A DNA stretch of 52,483 bases from positions 1 through 52,483 of the forward strand of contig SHYW01000028.1 of NCBI GenBank assembly GCA_009692615.1. Direction: 5' to 3'. The translations under genes and the position numbers were made by a program. Origin of the DNA: Deltaproteobacteria bacterium. GTDB taxonomy: Bacteria > Desulfobacterota > Binatia > UBA9968. Below the pieces are notes generated by a model. It was not told the DNA's origin. It was given only the letters and a program-made list of their open reading frames with translations, and ran no database searches. This document shows positions 1 to 8,552 of this stretch, in pieces. Each line of letters opens with the position of its first letter. Within the stretch, counting starts at the first letter, position 1.

Positions 1-482
1 CCCGTGAGGTTCCCGCCCGGCCGCGCCAGGCTATCGATCAGCCCAATCACAACCGGATCACCCCCACTCGTAAAAACGATAGGAATCGTCTTGGTAGCGT
101 TCTTGGCGGCCAGGGCAGCGGGCGCCCCTGTCGCGACTATGACATCAACTTTGAGACGGACCAGTTCCTCAGCCACGGCCGGGAGTTGGTCGAGTTTGCC
201 CTCCTCCGGGAATCGATACTCGAAAGCGATGTTTTTTCCTTCGATATAGCCAAGCGCGCGGAGGACATTTTTGTATCTCTCGAACTGGGCTGATCGACCA
301 GGACTGGATGCGAGCCAGCCGATCTTAATTATCTTCGCCGGCTGCTGCGCCTCGGCCACAGTGCCACACAGCGCGAATGCGACAACGATGGCGACAAGCC
401 CAATCAATTTTAGATTTTGGATTTTCGATTTTAGATTGTCGGAAAGAAAATTCTGAGTTCTCGCTGAATACGCATTGGCCAT
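1..482 (-). CDS. TrpX-type ABC transporter substrate-binding protein (partial, 3' end missing)
   Basis: Minus-strand frame open from an ATG at 482 to the window edge: 160 codons, no stop. GGAGG lies just upstream of the ATG. After a basic N-terminus and a hydrophobic signal segment ending in AEAQQP comes the mature start KIIKIGWLASS. Next are a YIEGKNI segment, a region rich in VRLKVDVIVA and a TIPIVF strand, then SLARPGGNLTG at the edge. This is the order of the TrpX/DUF534 periplasmic-binding family, and the gene at 14587-15579 is a paralogue sharing these blocks. The family normally has about 320 residues, so roughly half is missing. Codons about 14-26 coincide with the AT-rich repeat at 405-545, so the signal peptide has absorbed repeat sequence. 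No transporter partner is visible; the ligand is unknown. Confidence 0.85.
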   Translation of the reverse strand, partial: MANAYSARTQNFLSDNLKSKIQNLKLIGLVAIVVAFALCGTVAEAQQPAKIIKIGWLASSPGRSAQFERYKNVLRALGYIEGKNIAFEYRFPEEGKLDQLPAVAEELVRLKVDVIVATGAPAALAAKNATKTIPIVFTSGGDPVVIGLIDSLARPGGNLT

Positions 483-545
483 GATTTGCCTCCCAATCCA
501 AAATCCAAAAGCGGCCCCGCAGACGAAAATCCAAAATCGATCTGA
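405..545. repeat. AT-rich inverted repeat (AAAATCCAAAATC family), copy 1
   Basis: Two complementary tracts, 409-441 (attttggattttcgatttt style) and 494-541 (aatccaaaatccaaaa style), are built of short AAATCC-like steps and can pair across about 50 bases. Related tracts lie at 12701-12770 and 40151-40226. The left tract is inside the first codons of the partial binding protein, so the element sits on a translation start region. Confidence 0.6.
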
Positions 546-546
546 T

Positions 547-1662
547 CTAATTTCCCAACACCCACTTCATCCGCTCGATCACTTCTTTGGGTTGATTGAT
601 AACCTCTTTCGCTAGCGTTTCAAGCTCGGCGCCGGTGTGCGGATCAACCTCCCAGGCGCGTTTGGCGGCTTCGGCGAGCAGCCCGGGATCTTTCATGGTC
701 TTGGCGTAGGCATCGCGGAGAATTTGTACTAACTCGGCCGACATGCGCGGCGGGCCGCCGATGGGGCGGCCGAGGTTAGCGGCGGTCAAGACGACTTTGG
801 CGAGACGGCGGCTGGCCTCGGGGGTTTTGTATTGCTGCATCAATTCATTCAGCGCCGGCACATCCTTCAGCCGTTCGTCGCGCTTGTTGCCGGTCTGGAC
901 GACGACGCGGACGAATCCGGTTTTGTGCCAGCGCTTGTACGGCTCGCGGCCGAAGTAGGTGGCGATCAGCGGTGTCCAGCAGACTATTTCATTGCGTTCG
1001 ACGGCGAGGTCGATTTCTGAACCGCCTTGATAGCCGGTGACCTGGGTGGTTTTGATGCCGAGCGCGTCTTCGAGCAGTCGAGGAAAATAATGCGCGGTGG
1101 TGCCGCCGCCAGTGCTGCCGCATTTGGCCGGTTCCTTGGCGTTGCGTAGATCGTCGATCGATTTGTACGGCGAGTCGGCGCGAATGTAATGCAACGCGTC
1201 ATTTTTTTCCGGCGAACCGATCCAACTATATTTTGTCCAATCGAACTTGCTCTCCGGCTTGCCGACCAGTTGTTCGAAATAGAGCGCGGGATTGAACGCG
1301 CCGAGGGTCAGGCCGTCGGGCTTGGCCATGCCATAAATAAAATTTCCGGCAACCAAGCCGCCGGCGCCGGGCAGGTTTTGCACGATGACGCTTGGATGAC
1401 CAGGAATATGTTTGCCGATATGCTGAGCGAGTAGGCGTGCCCATTGATCGTAACCGCCGCCCGACGCCGAACCGACGATGATCTTGAGAGTTTTGCCGGC
1501 GTAGAAGGGGGTCTGGGCGCGAAGCGGAGCGTGTAGCAGCAAGAAGATAATCGCGACGAGACGAACAATTGGAGTGATGGAGTGTTGGAGTAATGGAGTG
1601 ATGGTTACTGACGAGATCCGATTCCGAAAACCCATTACTCCAACAGTCCAGTACTCCATCAT
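547..1662 (-). CDS. TctC-like (Bug) tricarboxylate-type solute-binding protein, array member 1
   Basis: Periplasmic binding protein of the tripartite tricarboxylate transporter (TctC/Bug) type, about 371 residues from the ATG at 1662. An AGGAG at 1672-1668 sits five bases upstream, overlapping the stop of the preceding gene, so translation is probably coupled. A hydrophobic signal segment ends LHAPLRAQ, and the mature protein starts TPFYAGKTLKII. The first binding-loop block is GGGYDQWARLLAQ, followed by NLPGAGGLVAGN, KPDGLTLGAFNPALYF and a C-terminal KEVIERMKWVLGN. The ATG and the next 20 or so codons lie in the GGAGT-type repeat at 1569-1662, so the repeat seems to supply the start codon; a longer start at 1692 has no better RBS. 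It belongs to subgroup A (GGYDxWAR) with the next two genes. Ligand unknown. Confidence 0.85.
   Translation of the reverse strand: MMEYWTVGVMGFRNRISSVTITPLLQHSITPIVRLVAIIFLLLHAPLRAQTPFYAGKTLKIIVGSASGGGYDQWARLLAQHIGKHIPGHPSVIVQNLPGAGGLVAGNFIYGMAKPDGLTLGAFNPALYFEQLVGKPESKFDWTKYSWIGSPEKNDALHYIRADSPYKSIDDLRNAKEPAKCGSTGGGTTAHYFPRLLEDALGIKTTQVTGYQGGSEIDLAVERNEIVCWTPLIATYFGREPYKRWHKTGFVRVVVQTGNKRDERLKDVPALNELMQQYKTPEASRRLAKVVLTAANLGRPIGGPPRMSAELVQILRDAYAKTMKDPGLLAEAAKRAWEVDPHTGAELETLAKEVINQPKEVIERMKWVLGN
1569..1662. repeat. GGAGTGATGGAGT-type inverted repeat
   Basis: On the plus strand 1569-1604 reads as tandem ttggagtgatggagt steps, and 1634-1662 carries the complementary cattactccaacagtccag steps; the two can fold over a short spacer. 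The element lies between the RBS and the signal-peptide codons of the TctC-like gene ending at 547, and its terminal ATGATG is that gene's probable start. Confidence 0.65.
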
Positions 1663-1667
1663 TCCAA

Positions 1668-1672
1668 CTCCT
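1668..1672 (-). promoter_or_regulatory. Ribosome binding site deciding the start of array member 1
   Basis: AGGAG on the minus strand, five bases before ATG 1662. It overlaps the TAG stop (1671-1673) of the upstream gene, which favours the 1662 start over the in-frame ATG at 1692. Confidence 0.6.
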
Positions 1673-2762
1673 ATTCCCGTCCGAGCACCCATTTCATGCG
1701 CTCGATGATTTCTTTGGGCTGGGTCATGACTTCTTTCGACAAGGCTTGCAGCTCTTCGCCTTTGGTCGCATCGACTTCCCAGTTTTGTTTGGCGGCTTCG
1801 GCGAGCAGTTCCGGATCGGCGATCGCTTTGGCGTAGGCGTTACGCAGGATTTTTACCCGGTCAGCGGGAACGCCGGGGGCCGCGCCGATGGGCCGGCCTA
1901 AGGTTGCCGCGGTGAGAATTACTTTGGCGAGACGGCGCGCCGGCTCCGGTGATTTATATTGCTGCATCAATTCATTCAAAGTCGGACTGTCTTTCAATCT
2001 CGGATCGCGCTTGGCGCCGGTCTGCACGATGACGCGCACGTAGCCCGATTTATGCCAGCGCCGGTAAGGCTCGCGGCCAAAGTAGGTCGCCAGCAGCGGC
2101 GACCAGCAAAACACTTCGCCGCGCTCGATGGCGAGTTCGATATCCGGCGCGCCGGGATATCCGCTGACGATTTGCGTCTTGATGCCGAGGGTTTCTTCGA
2201 GCAGACGCGGAATGTAGTGGCCGGTGCTGCCGGTGCCGGTGCTGCCGCAGCGCGCCGGTTCTTTGCTGGTGCGCAGATCGTCAACGCTTTTAAACGGATG
2301 GTCGGCGCGCATGTAGTAGACGACGTCGTTTTTTTCCGGCGAGCCGATCCAATTGAATTTCGCCCAATCGAATTTCACTTCGGAGCGGCCGACAAGCTGA
2401 TCGAAATAAAGCGCCGGATTGACCGCGACCATGGTCAGGCCGTCGGGCTTGGCGACGCCGTAGACGTAGTTGGCGCCGACGATGTTGCCGGCGCCGGGCA
2501 TGTTTTGCACGAGGATCGATGGATTGCCGGGGATATATTTGACCATGTAACGCGCCGTCAGCCGCGCCCACAGATCGTAACCGCCGGCGGCGGTGGAGGC
2601 GACGACCATGGTAATCGTCTTGCCTTGATAGAAATTCGTTTGCGCGAATGCTCGTTCAAGACTTGCGCTCCAAAGTTCAAGGACGGAAAAAATCACAAGG
2701 CCGAGAACTTTGATCAATTTGCGCCTGAAACGTTTGCACGAATTAAGAAAATCACAGATCAT
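1671..2762 (-). CDS. TctC-like (Bug) solute-binding protein, array member 2
   Basis: About 363 residues from the ATG at 2762, which has GAGG at 2772-2769 six bases upstream. A longer in-frame ATG at 2969 would translate the palindromic repeat at 2815-2910 and is rejected. The N-terminus is basic (CKRFRRKLIK), then hydrophobic, ending ERAFAQ. The mature protein begins TNFYQGKTITMVV with binding block GGYDLWARLTARY, then NMPGAGNIVGANYVYG, KPDGLTMVAVNPALYF and GREPYRRWHKSGYVR, ending KEIIERMKWVLGRE. It is a very close paralogue of the genes on both sides (subgroup A). It lies 188 bases downstream of array member 3, a gap largely filled by the repeat. Expected role is periplasmic capture of a carboxylate for a TTT-type carrier; ligand unknown. 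Confidence 0.86.
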   Translation of the reverse strand: MICDFLNSCKRFRRKLIKVLGLVIFSVLELWSASLERAFAQTNFYQGKTITMVVASTAAGGYDLWARLTARYMVKYIPGNPSILVQNMPGAGNIVGANYVYGVAKPDGLTMVAVNPALYFDQLVGRSEVKFDWAKFNWIGSPEKNDVVYYMRADHPFKSVDDLRTSKEPARCGSTGTGSTGHYIPRLLEETLGIKTQIVSGYPGAPDIELAIERGEVFCWSPLLATYFGREPYRRWHKSGYVRVIVQTGAKRDPRLKDSPTLNELMQQYKSPEPARRLAKVILTAATLGRPIGAAPGVPADRVKILRNAYAKAIADPELLAEAAKQNWEVDATKGEELQALSKEVMTQPKEIIERMKWVLGRE

Positions 2763-2768
2763 CAACAG

Positions 2769-2772
2769 CCTC
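2769..2772 (-). promoter_or_regulatory. Ribosome binding site deciding the start of array member 2
   Basis: GAGG on the minus strand, six bases before ATG 2762. It supports a start downstream of the palindromic repeat. Confidence 0.5.
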
Positions 2773-2814
2773 GTACTTAACGCACATCGAATTAAACTGT
2801 CAAATTCTTGTTGG

Positions 2815-2910
2815 GTCATTCCGGCGCAGGCCGGAATCCAGGAGCGGCGGTGGTCTTTTCGCCGTTCTGCTGAAAGCAGAGATGGACACCGGCCTACGCC
2901 GGTGTGACGG
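2815..2910. repeat. Double-palindrome repeat (attccggc/gccggaat type)
   Basis: Two perfect 8-bp stems with 4-base loops: 2818-2837 (attccggc-gcag-gccggaat) and 2886-2905 (acaccggc-ctac-gccggtgt), flanked by gtc and gac. This is the widespread bacterial intergenic element whose conceptual translation contains the familiar SWIPACAGMT string, which creates a false N-terminal extension on the downstream TctC-like gene. Confidence 0.85.
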
Positions 2911-2950
2911 AATTTCTCGTTGTTGTTAACGTTAATCGACAGTCTTGAGG

Positions 2951-3988
2951 TTAGTTCCCCAACACCCATTTCATTCTCTCGATCACATCTTTGGGCTGGG
3001 CCATGACTTCTTTGGAAAGTTTCTCCATCTCCTCGCCGGTGAGCGGGTCGATGTCCCAGCGTTGGCGTTTGGTTTCGGCGATGAGCTCGGGGTCTTTCAA
3101 AGTTTTTTGATAGGCGTCGCGCAGGAGTTTCAAGCGCTCGGGCGCAATGCCCGGCGTCGCGGCGATGGGCCGGCCGAGTGTGGCGGCGACCAAGATCACC
3201 CGAGTGAGCCGCTTGCCGGCTTCGGGAGTTTTATGCTGATCCATCAATTCATAAATCGTCGGCACGTCGGGCAAGCGCGCATCGCGCTTGACGCCGAACT
3301 GTACGACGAGTTTTACGTAGCCAGTCTTTTGCCAACTGATGTAGGGTTCGCGGCCAAAGTAGGTTGCCACCAATGGCGACCAGCAGTGCACCTCGCCTCG
3401 CTGGACCGCCAAATCAATCTCGGCGCCGCCGGGATAGCCGCTGACGATGGTGTGCTTGGTGCCCAAGACTTCGTCGAGCAAACGGGGAATGTAAAATCCC
3501 GTGGTGCCGGTGCCGGAGCTGCCGCAGCGCGGCGGTTCTTTGGCCTTGCGGATGTCGTCGATGGATTTGTAGGGCGAATCGGCGCGCATGTAGTGCAGGA
3601 TATCGTTCTGCTCCGGCGAGCCGATCCAGGGAATCTTGGTAAAATCGAACTGGACTTCTTTGCGCCCGACCAGTTGATCGAAATAAGTTGCCGGCAACAG
3701 CGCGCCGAGGGTCAAGCCGTCGGGCTTAGCGATGCTGTATAAATAATTGGTCGCGACGATGGACGCCGCGCCGGGCATATTTTGTACCAGGATCGTCGGA
3801 TTGCCGGGAATGTACTTGCCGTAGTAGCGCGCCAAGACGCGCGCCCACAGATCGTAGCCGCCGCCAGTTGAGGAGCCGATGACGATGCGAATGGTTTTGC
3901 CCTGGTAGAAGGGCGTCTGGGCAGGCAGGTGATTGTAGAGTAATAGGACCGATATGACAGATAGGACCAGTGGTAATTTAAGGCGCAT
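2951..3988 (-). CDS. TctC-like (Bug) solute-binding protein, array member 3
   Basis: 345 residues. The signal peptide MRLKLPLVLSVISVLLLY ends at HLPAQ, and the mature protein begins TPFYQGKTIRIVIG. Binding block GGGYDLWARVLARYY is followed by NMPGAASIVATNYLYS, KPDGLTLGALLPATYF, SPEQNDILHYMRAD and GREPYISWQKTGYVK, ending KDVIERMKWVLGN. It is subgroup A with array members 1 and 2, and the near-identical C-termini of all three point to recent tandem duplication. It follows array member 4 by 27 bases, consistent with one polycistronic message read from about 8.3 kb towards 0.5 kb. Periplasmic; ligand unknown. Confidence 0.88.
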   Translation of the reverse strand: MRLKLPLVLSVISVLLLYNHLPAQTPFYQGKTIRIVIGSSTGGGYDLWARVLARYYGKYIPGNPTILVQNMPGAASIVATNYLYSIAKPDGLTLGALLPATYFDQLVGRKEVQFDFTKIPWIGSPEQNDILHYMRADSPYKSIDDIRKAKEPPRCGSSGTGTTGFYIPRLLDEVLGTKHTIVSGYPGGAEIDLAVQRGEVHCWSPLVATYFGREPYISWQKTGYVKLVVQFGVKRDARLPDVPTIYELMDQHKTPEAGKRLTRVILVAATLGRPIAATPGIAPERLKLLRDAYQKTLKDPELIAETKRQRWDIDPLTGEEMEKLSKEVMAQPKDVIERMKWVLGN

Positions 3989-4015
3989 GTTTTTTCTTCG
4001 CGTCCTGGTTGTGAG

Positions 4016-5047
4016 TTACATGCCGATGAGTTTCTTTACCTTCGCGACGATGTCCGGTGTCGCGGTCATGACTTCTTTGGCCAATGAGTCGAGTTCTTCG
4101 CCAGTTGCCGGATCGATGTCGAGTCGGCGCTTTTCCGCCTCGGCCAAGAAGGCAGGGTCGTTGATCGTCTTGTTGAAAGCGTCGCGAATGATCTTCACCC
4201 GGTCGGCGGGAACTCCTGGAGGGAAGACGATCGGACGGCCGAATTCATCGGCGGCCAGCACCACTTTGACCAGTCGCCGGACGCTTTCAGCGGTCTTGTA
4301 CCTGTCCATCAATTCAGTGAACAGCGGCACGTCCTTCAATCGCGCATCGCGCTTGCTGCCGGTCTGATAGAGCACGCGGACGAAATTTTTCTTGCGCCAA
4401 GTAATGAATGGCTCGCGGGAGAAGTAGGCATTGATCGTAAAAGCCCGGCACTGAACTTCGCCGCGCTCGACGGCGAGGTCGATATCCGACCCGGCGACAT
4501 AACCCGAGACAATTTCGAATTTGGTGTCGATAGCGTCTTCCAAGAGTTTCGGCATGTAATAGGCGGACGAGGTTACGCCCGTGGCGCCGCACTTCGGCGG
4601 AGTGGTTGCGGTACGGACGTCTTCGATGGTTTTATACGGGGTGTCGGCGCGCATATACATGTGACTGGTGGAACTCACCGTGCTGCCGATCCAGATGAAC
4701 TTGCTCCAGTCGAATTTGGCTTCGGCGCGTTTGGCGAGCTGCTCGAAGTAGAGCGCCGGATAAATCGCGCCGAGGGTTAGACCGTCGGGTTTGGCGAGAT
4801 TGTAAACCTGATTGGTGCCGATCAACCCCGCCGCGCCGGCGACGTTTTGAATGATGATGTTCGGGTTTCCGGCAATGTGCCTGGACATGAATTCGGCGAC
4901 CAGGCGTGGGTAAAGGTCATAGGTGTCGCCCGCCTTGGCGGCGGTGATGATGGTGATCGTCTTGCCCTGGTAAAAGGGCGTCTGAGCGTGGAGCGCTGAA
5001 CCGGAGAATAAGATCGTCAGAATAGATAGGACAAATAGTTTTTTCAT
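4016..5047 (-). CDS. TctC-like (Bug) solute-binding protein, array member 4
   Basis: 343 residues with a clean signal peptide (MKKLFVLSILTILF, cleavage after LHAQ) and an AAGGAG-type RBS. Its first binding block differs from subgroup A: AGDTYDLYPRLVAEF. It shares this with array member 5, and both also have SREPF or AREPFISWRK instead of GREPY. Later blocks are KPDGLTLGAIYPALYF, MRADTPYKTIEDVR and a C-terminal VKKLIGM. The pair therefore forms subgroup B and may bind a different ligand from subgroup A. The gene is 20 bases downstream of array member 5, as expected in an operon. Confidence 0.87.
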   Translation of the reverse strand: MKKLFVLSILTILFSGSALHAQTPFYQGKTITIITAAKAGDTYDLYPRLVAEFMSRHIAGNPNIIIQNVAGAAGLIGTNQVYNLAKPDGLTLGAIYPALYFEQLAKRAEAKFDWSKFIWIGSTVSSTSHMYMRADTPYKTIEDVRTATTPPKCGATGVTSSAYYMPKLLEDAIDTKFEIVSGYVAGSDIDLAVERGEVQCRAFTINAYFSREPFITWRKKNFVRVLYQTGSKRDARLKDVPLFTELMDRYKTAESVRRLVKVVLAADEFGRPIVFPPGVPADRVKIIRDAFNKTINDPAFLAEAEKRRLDIDPATGEELDSLAKEVMTATPDIVAKVKKLIGM

Positions 5048-5067
5048 CGCAATCTCCTTTTTACTGC

Positions 5068-6108
5068 TTAGCCATCACCTAATAGTTTTTTCATGCGCGC
5101 GACAACATCAGGCGGTGTCGCCATCACGTCTTTGGCCAGCGACTCCATTTCCTCGTACCAAGTTGGGTCGATTTCCAATTTGCGTTTTTCCGCCTCCGCC
5201 AGGAACGCCGGGTCGGTGAGTGTCTTGCGAAAAGTGTCGCGCAGCAGTTTCAATCGGTCGGCGGGAATACCTGGTGAGGCGACGATGGGACGGCCGAAAT
5301 CGCCGGAGGCTAAAATGACACGAACCAGCTTGCGCGCGGCGTCGCTGGTTTTGTACTTGTCCATCAGTTCCTGCATGGTCGGCGTGTCTTTGATTCTCGG
5401 GTCGCGCTTGACGCCGGTTTGAATCAGAACGTTGGTGAAGTTGCGTTTGCGCCAGGAAATAAACGGTTCGCGGGCGTGATAGGCTGTGATCGTGAACGCA
5501 CGGCATTGCAACTCGCCGCGCTCCACCGCCAAGTCGATGTCTTGACCGGACTGGTAACCGGTGACGACATCGAACTTGGTGCCGAGAACCTCTTCCATGA
5601 GTTTGGGCATATGGTAGCCGGTCGAGGCGATGCCGGTGGAGCCGCACTTGGGCGCGACTTTGGCGTTGCGCACATCTTCCACCGATTTGTACGGCGTGTC
5701 GGCGCGCATGTACAAGAGATAGTTCGACGTCACGGTACTGCCGATCCACGGCATTTTCGCCCAGTCATATTTCGCTTCAGGTTTCTTGAGCAGCTGATCG
5801 AAATAGAGGGCCGGATAGATGGCGCCGAGGGTGAGGCCATCCGGCTTGGCGTTATTGTAGACCTGGTTCGCTGCGATCAATGACGCCGCGCCGGGGACAT
5901 TCTGAATGATAATGTTGGGACTGCCGGGAATAAATTTACTCCAGTATTCGGCTACCAAGCGCGGGTAAAGGTCGTAAACATCGCCGGCTTTGGTGCCGAC
6001 GATGATGGTGATGGTCTTGCCTTGATAGAAGGGGGTCTGGGCGTGGAGCGGCGTTCGGGGAAGGAATAGGACCGATAGGACCGATAGGACGAATGTCGTT
6101 TTTTTCAT
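5068..6108 (-). CDS. TctC-like (Bug) solute-binding protein, array member 5
   Basis: 346 residues. The signal peptide MKKTTFVLSVLSVLFL ends LHAQ, and the mature start is TPFYQGKTITIIVG. Binding block AGDVYDLYPRLVAEYW matches array member 4 (subgroup B). It also has NVPGAASLIAANQVYN, KPDGLTLGAIYPALYFDQ, MRADTPYKSVEDVR and REPFISWRKRNF, ending ARMKKLLGDG. It is separated from array member 6 by about 31 bases with an AGGAG-type RBS before its ATG. It is the best-preserved sister of array member 4. The expected place is the periplasm; no TctA-type permease lies nearby, so what it hands ligand to is unknown. Confidence 0.87.
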   Translation of the reverse strand: MKKTTFVLSVLSVLFLPRTPLHAQTPFYQGKTITIIVGTKAGDVYDLYPRLVAEYWSKFIPGSPNIIIQNVPGAASLIAANQVYNNAKPDGLTLGAIYPALYFDQLLKKPEAKYDWAKMPWIGSTVTSNYLLYMRADTPYKSVEDVRNAKVAPKCGSTGIASTGYHMPKLMEEVLGTKFDVVTGYQSGQDIDLAVERGELQCRAFTITAYHAREPFISWRKRNFTNVLIQTGVKRDPRIKDTPTMQELMDKYKTSDAARKLVRVILASGDFGRPIVASPGIPADRLKLLRDTFRKTLTDPAFLAEAEKRKLEIDPTWYEEMESLAKDVMATPPDVVARMKKLLGDG

Positions 6109-6139
6109 GTTGGCTTCTCCTGTTTCTGGGTGTGACTTC

Positions 6140-7186
6140 CTACTCCAAAATTTTCTTGACGCGCTTGAGCACGGCGGGGGGTTGATTCATGACTCGTTTT
6201 GCCAATGTTTGCAACTGTTCACCGCTGACCGGCTCCATGTCCATGCGAGATTTCTTTGCCTCGGCGATGAGCTCGGGATTATTCATCGATTTGACGTAAG
6301 CCTCGCGCAGGATATTCACCCTTTCGATGGGCGTGCCTGGGCCGACCAGCATGGGGCGGCCAAAGTCGCCGCCGCGCAAAATTACATCGGCGACCCGCCG
6401 GCTCTCATCGGCGGTATTTTCTTTTTCGAAGATTTCGTAAAGTGTCGGCACGTCGCCCATGCGTGGGTCGCGCTTCTCCGCGGTCTGGACGATATGGCGA
6501 TCGAAGTTTTTTTTGTGCCAACTGTCGAAGGGCTCGCGGCCAAAGTGGGGTGCGATGGTCATGCCGCGGCACAGCACTTCGCCTTTCTCGACGGCGATGT
6601 CGATCTCGCTGCCGCCGGCGTAGCCAACCACCGAATTGATTTTCACCCCGAGTGTGTCTTCGAGAACTTTGGCGATCAGGTAATCGGCGCTGGCGGTGCC
6701 GCTGGCGCCGCACTTGGGCGGCTCGGCCAGCTTGCGCATCTCTTGTACCGTCTTAAACGGCGCGTCGGCGCGCGCGTAAAGCACTATATCGCTCTTCTCC
6801 GGCGAGCCGATGTAGAACATCTTGGTGACGTCGAAGCGAACTTCTTTGCGCCCCGCGAGTTGGTCGAGATAGACGCCATAGTTCGGCATCCCGAGGGTCA
6901 TGCCGTCGGCTTTGGCGACGCCATAGACATGATTCATGGCGATCATCGAACCGGCGCCGGCCATGTTCTGCACGATAAAGTTGGGATTGCCCGGAATGTA
7001 AAGTGGCATGAAGCGCGCCAGCAGCCGTGCCCAGCGATCGTAAAACCCGCCCGGCGTCAGGCCGACGACGATGCGGATGGTTTTACCTTTGTAAAATGGT
7101 TCTTGGGCCTTGAGGTCGCCGGCGTCGAGGAGATTCCAAGCCAGCGCGCCGCAGAGAATAATAGTTCCGATCTTTGCCGATGTCAT
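6140..7186 (-). CDS. TctC-like (Bug) solute-binding protein, array member 6
   Basis: 348 residues with an N-terminal hydrophobic signal (IGTIILCGALAWNLL) ending LKAQ, and mature start EPFYKGKTIRIVVG. The binding block is GGFYDRWARLLARFM, shared only with array member 7 (subgroup C). Other blocks are NMAGAGSMIAMNHVYG, KADGMTLGMPNYGVYLDQ (KPDG is replaced by KADG in subgroup C), GREPFDSWHKKNFDRH and GDFGRPMLVGPGTP. Start ATG 7186 has GGAGG upstream. A long plus-strand frame covers the same DNA but is only its mirror. Ligand unknown. Confidence 0.87.
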   Translation of the reverse strand: MTSAKIGTIILCGALAWNLLDAGDLKAQEPFYKGKTIRIVVGLTPGGFYDRWARLLARFMPLYIPGNPNFIVQNMAGAGSMIAMNHVYGVAKADGMTLGMPNYGVYLDQLAGRKEVRFDVTKMFYIGSPEKSDIVLYARADAPFKTVQEMRKLAEPPKCGASGTASADYLIAKVLEDTLGVKINSVVGYAGGSEIDIAVEKGEVLCRGMTIAPHFGREPFDSWHKKNFDRHIVQTAEKRDPRMGDVPTLYEIFEKENTADESRRVADVILRGGDFGRPMLVGPGTPIERVNILREAYVKSMNNPELIAEAKKSRMDMEPVSGEQLQTLAKRVMNQPPAVLKRVKKILE

Positions 7187-7216
7187 CGAGGCCTCCTTAG
7201 CATCTAACTAATTAGA

Positions 7217-8272
7217 CTAGTCCGCGAGAATTTTCTTCACCCGGTCGATCGCTTCGCGCGGTTGGTTGAGCAGATCCTTCATCAAGTTTTGCAGATCCTC
7301 GCCGGAGGTATACTCCATGTCCATCTGACCTTTTTTCGCTTCTTCGATCAACGCTGGGTCGCGCATCGCCTTGGCGTAGGCGTCGCGCAGCAGTTTGATT
7401 CGTTCGGGCGGGTTGCCGGGGCCGGCGAGCATGGGCCGGCCGAAATCGCCGCTCGCCATGATGATGCGCGCGGCGCGGCGCACGGCGTCGGAAGTCTTGT
7501 ATTGATCCATCAATTCAAACAGCGTCGGCGCATCGCCCATGCGCGGATCGCGCTTGGGGCCGCTTTGCAAAATATGCCGGTCGAAGCCTTTCTTATGCCA
7601 GCTATCGAACGGCTCGCGGCCGAAGTGCGGCGGGATGTCCATGCCGCGGCAGACGATTTCACCGCGTTCGGCGGCGATGTCGATCTCGCTGCCGCCTTGA
7701 TATCCAGTGACGGTGGTCATCTTTGCCTTAAACGCTTCATCCATGATTTGCGCGAGTAAATACCCCGTGCTGGCGGTGCCGGTGGAGCCGCACTTGGGCG
7801 GTTCTTTGGCGTTGATGATATCGGTCAAAGTTTTAAATGTACTGTCGGCGCGGAAATAAAGCATCGTCGGAGTCTTTTCTTGACTGCCGATGAATTCGAA
7901 CTTGCGCATGTCGAACTTCACTTCTTTGCGTCCCACTACTTGATCGAGATAGAGGCTATTGATCGGCACGAGCAGCGTCAGGCCGTCGGCTTTGCTTAGG
8001 TTGTAAACATAATTGGCGGCGATTACCGAACTGGCGCCGGGCATATTCTGCACCAGAAAGTTGGGGTTGCCGGGAACGTATTTCGGCATGTAGCGCGATA
8101 ACAAACGCGCCCAGCGGTCGTAGAAGCCGCCGGGAGTGAAGCCGATCACGATGCGCACGGTCTTATCTTTGTAGAACGGTTCGCTTTGCGCTCTTGCCAG
8201 GGAGCCGGCGCAGCTCAAGCAAGCGAGGACGACAAATGCCGACAATCGGCAAACAGCTTGGTGCTTTTCCAT
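7217..8272 (-). CDS. TctC-like (Bug) solute-binding protein, array member 7 (operon-proximal)
   Basis: About 351 residues from the ATG at 8272, chosen because GGAG lies nine bases upstream; an in-frame ATG at 8305 would add eleven residues. The signal peptide is MEKHQAVCRLSAFVVLACLS, with cleavage near LARAQ. Mature start EPFYKDKTVRIVIG and binding block GGFYDRWARLLSRYM pair it with array member 6 (subgroup C), as do KADGLTLLVPINSLYLDQ and GREPFDSWHKKGFDRH. It is the most 5' gene of the seven-gene run. The promoter should lie in the 280 bases upstream, but I cannot point to convincing -35 and -10 boxes. Confidence 0.86.
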   Translation of the reverse strand: MEKHQAVCRLSAFVVLACLSCAGSLARAQSEPFYKDKTVRIVIGFTPGGFYDRWARLLSRYMPKYVPGNPNFLVQNMPGASSVIAANYVYNLSKADGLTLLVPINSLYLDQVVGRKEVKFDMRKFEFIGSQEKTPTMLYFRADSTFKTLTDIINAKEPPKCGSTGTASTGYLLAQIMDEAFKAKMTTVTGYQGGSEIDIAAERGEIVCRGMDIPPHFGREPFDSWHKKGFDRHILQSGPKRDPRMGDAPTLFELMDQYKTSDAVRRAARIIMASGDFGRPMLAGPGNPPERIKLLRDAYAKAMRDPALIEEAKKGQMDMEYTSGEDLQNLMKDLLNQPREAIDRVKKILAD

Positions 8273-8552
8273 GGTCGCGGTCTCCGTGTGAGTTAACGCT
8301 CGCAAAACTGAATAACCTTCGGCTCCAAGTCGAGAGGGTGCAGAATGTGCCGACTGGAAGTCGGCTGATTGAGCGACAGCGCCGGGATCGTTAGCTTCAG
8401 CCGCGTGGGTAAAGTCATCAAGATGACCTGCCGATTAAAATCGCTACCCGCGGCGGGCTGTGGTTACGACTCTAATAAATGAGCCCCCCGCAGCGCTTGA
8501 CGTGAATCGCGCGCGCGGGCGTATTGTCGGCCAGGCTGATTTTCGCTTCTGA
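8273..8552. other. Intergenic region between tctB-like gene and TctC-like array
   Basis: No gene is visible. It holds a perfect 7-bp inverted repeat with a 3-base loop at 8349-8365 (gccgact-gga-agtcggc). It is the likely home of the promoter for the seven-gene array. No convincing promoter boxes were identified. Confidence 0.45.

Noticed and set aside
1959..2780. 273-codon plus-strand frame opposite a TctC-like gene
   Set aside because: Antisense shadow caused by codon bias in GC-rich genes.
2815..2910. N-terminal extension of the TctC-like protein through the palindromic repeat
   Set aside because: It translates the SWIPACAGMT repeat string; ATG 2762 has its own RBS.
6107..7207. Long plus-strand frame (366 codons) across the TctC-like gene at 6140-7186
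   Set aside because: Mirror of a clear signal-peptide binding protein; composition is Arg/Ala/Gly shadow-like and it has no domain.
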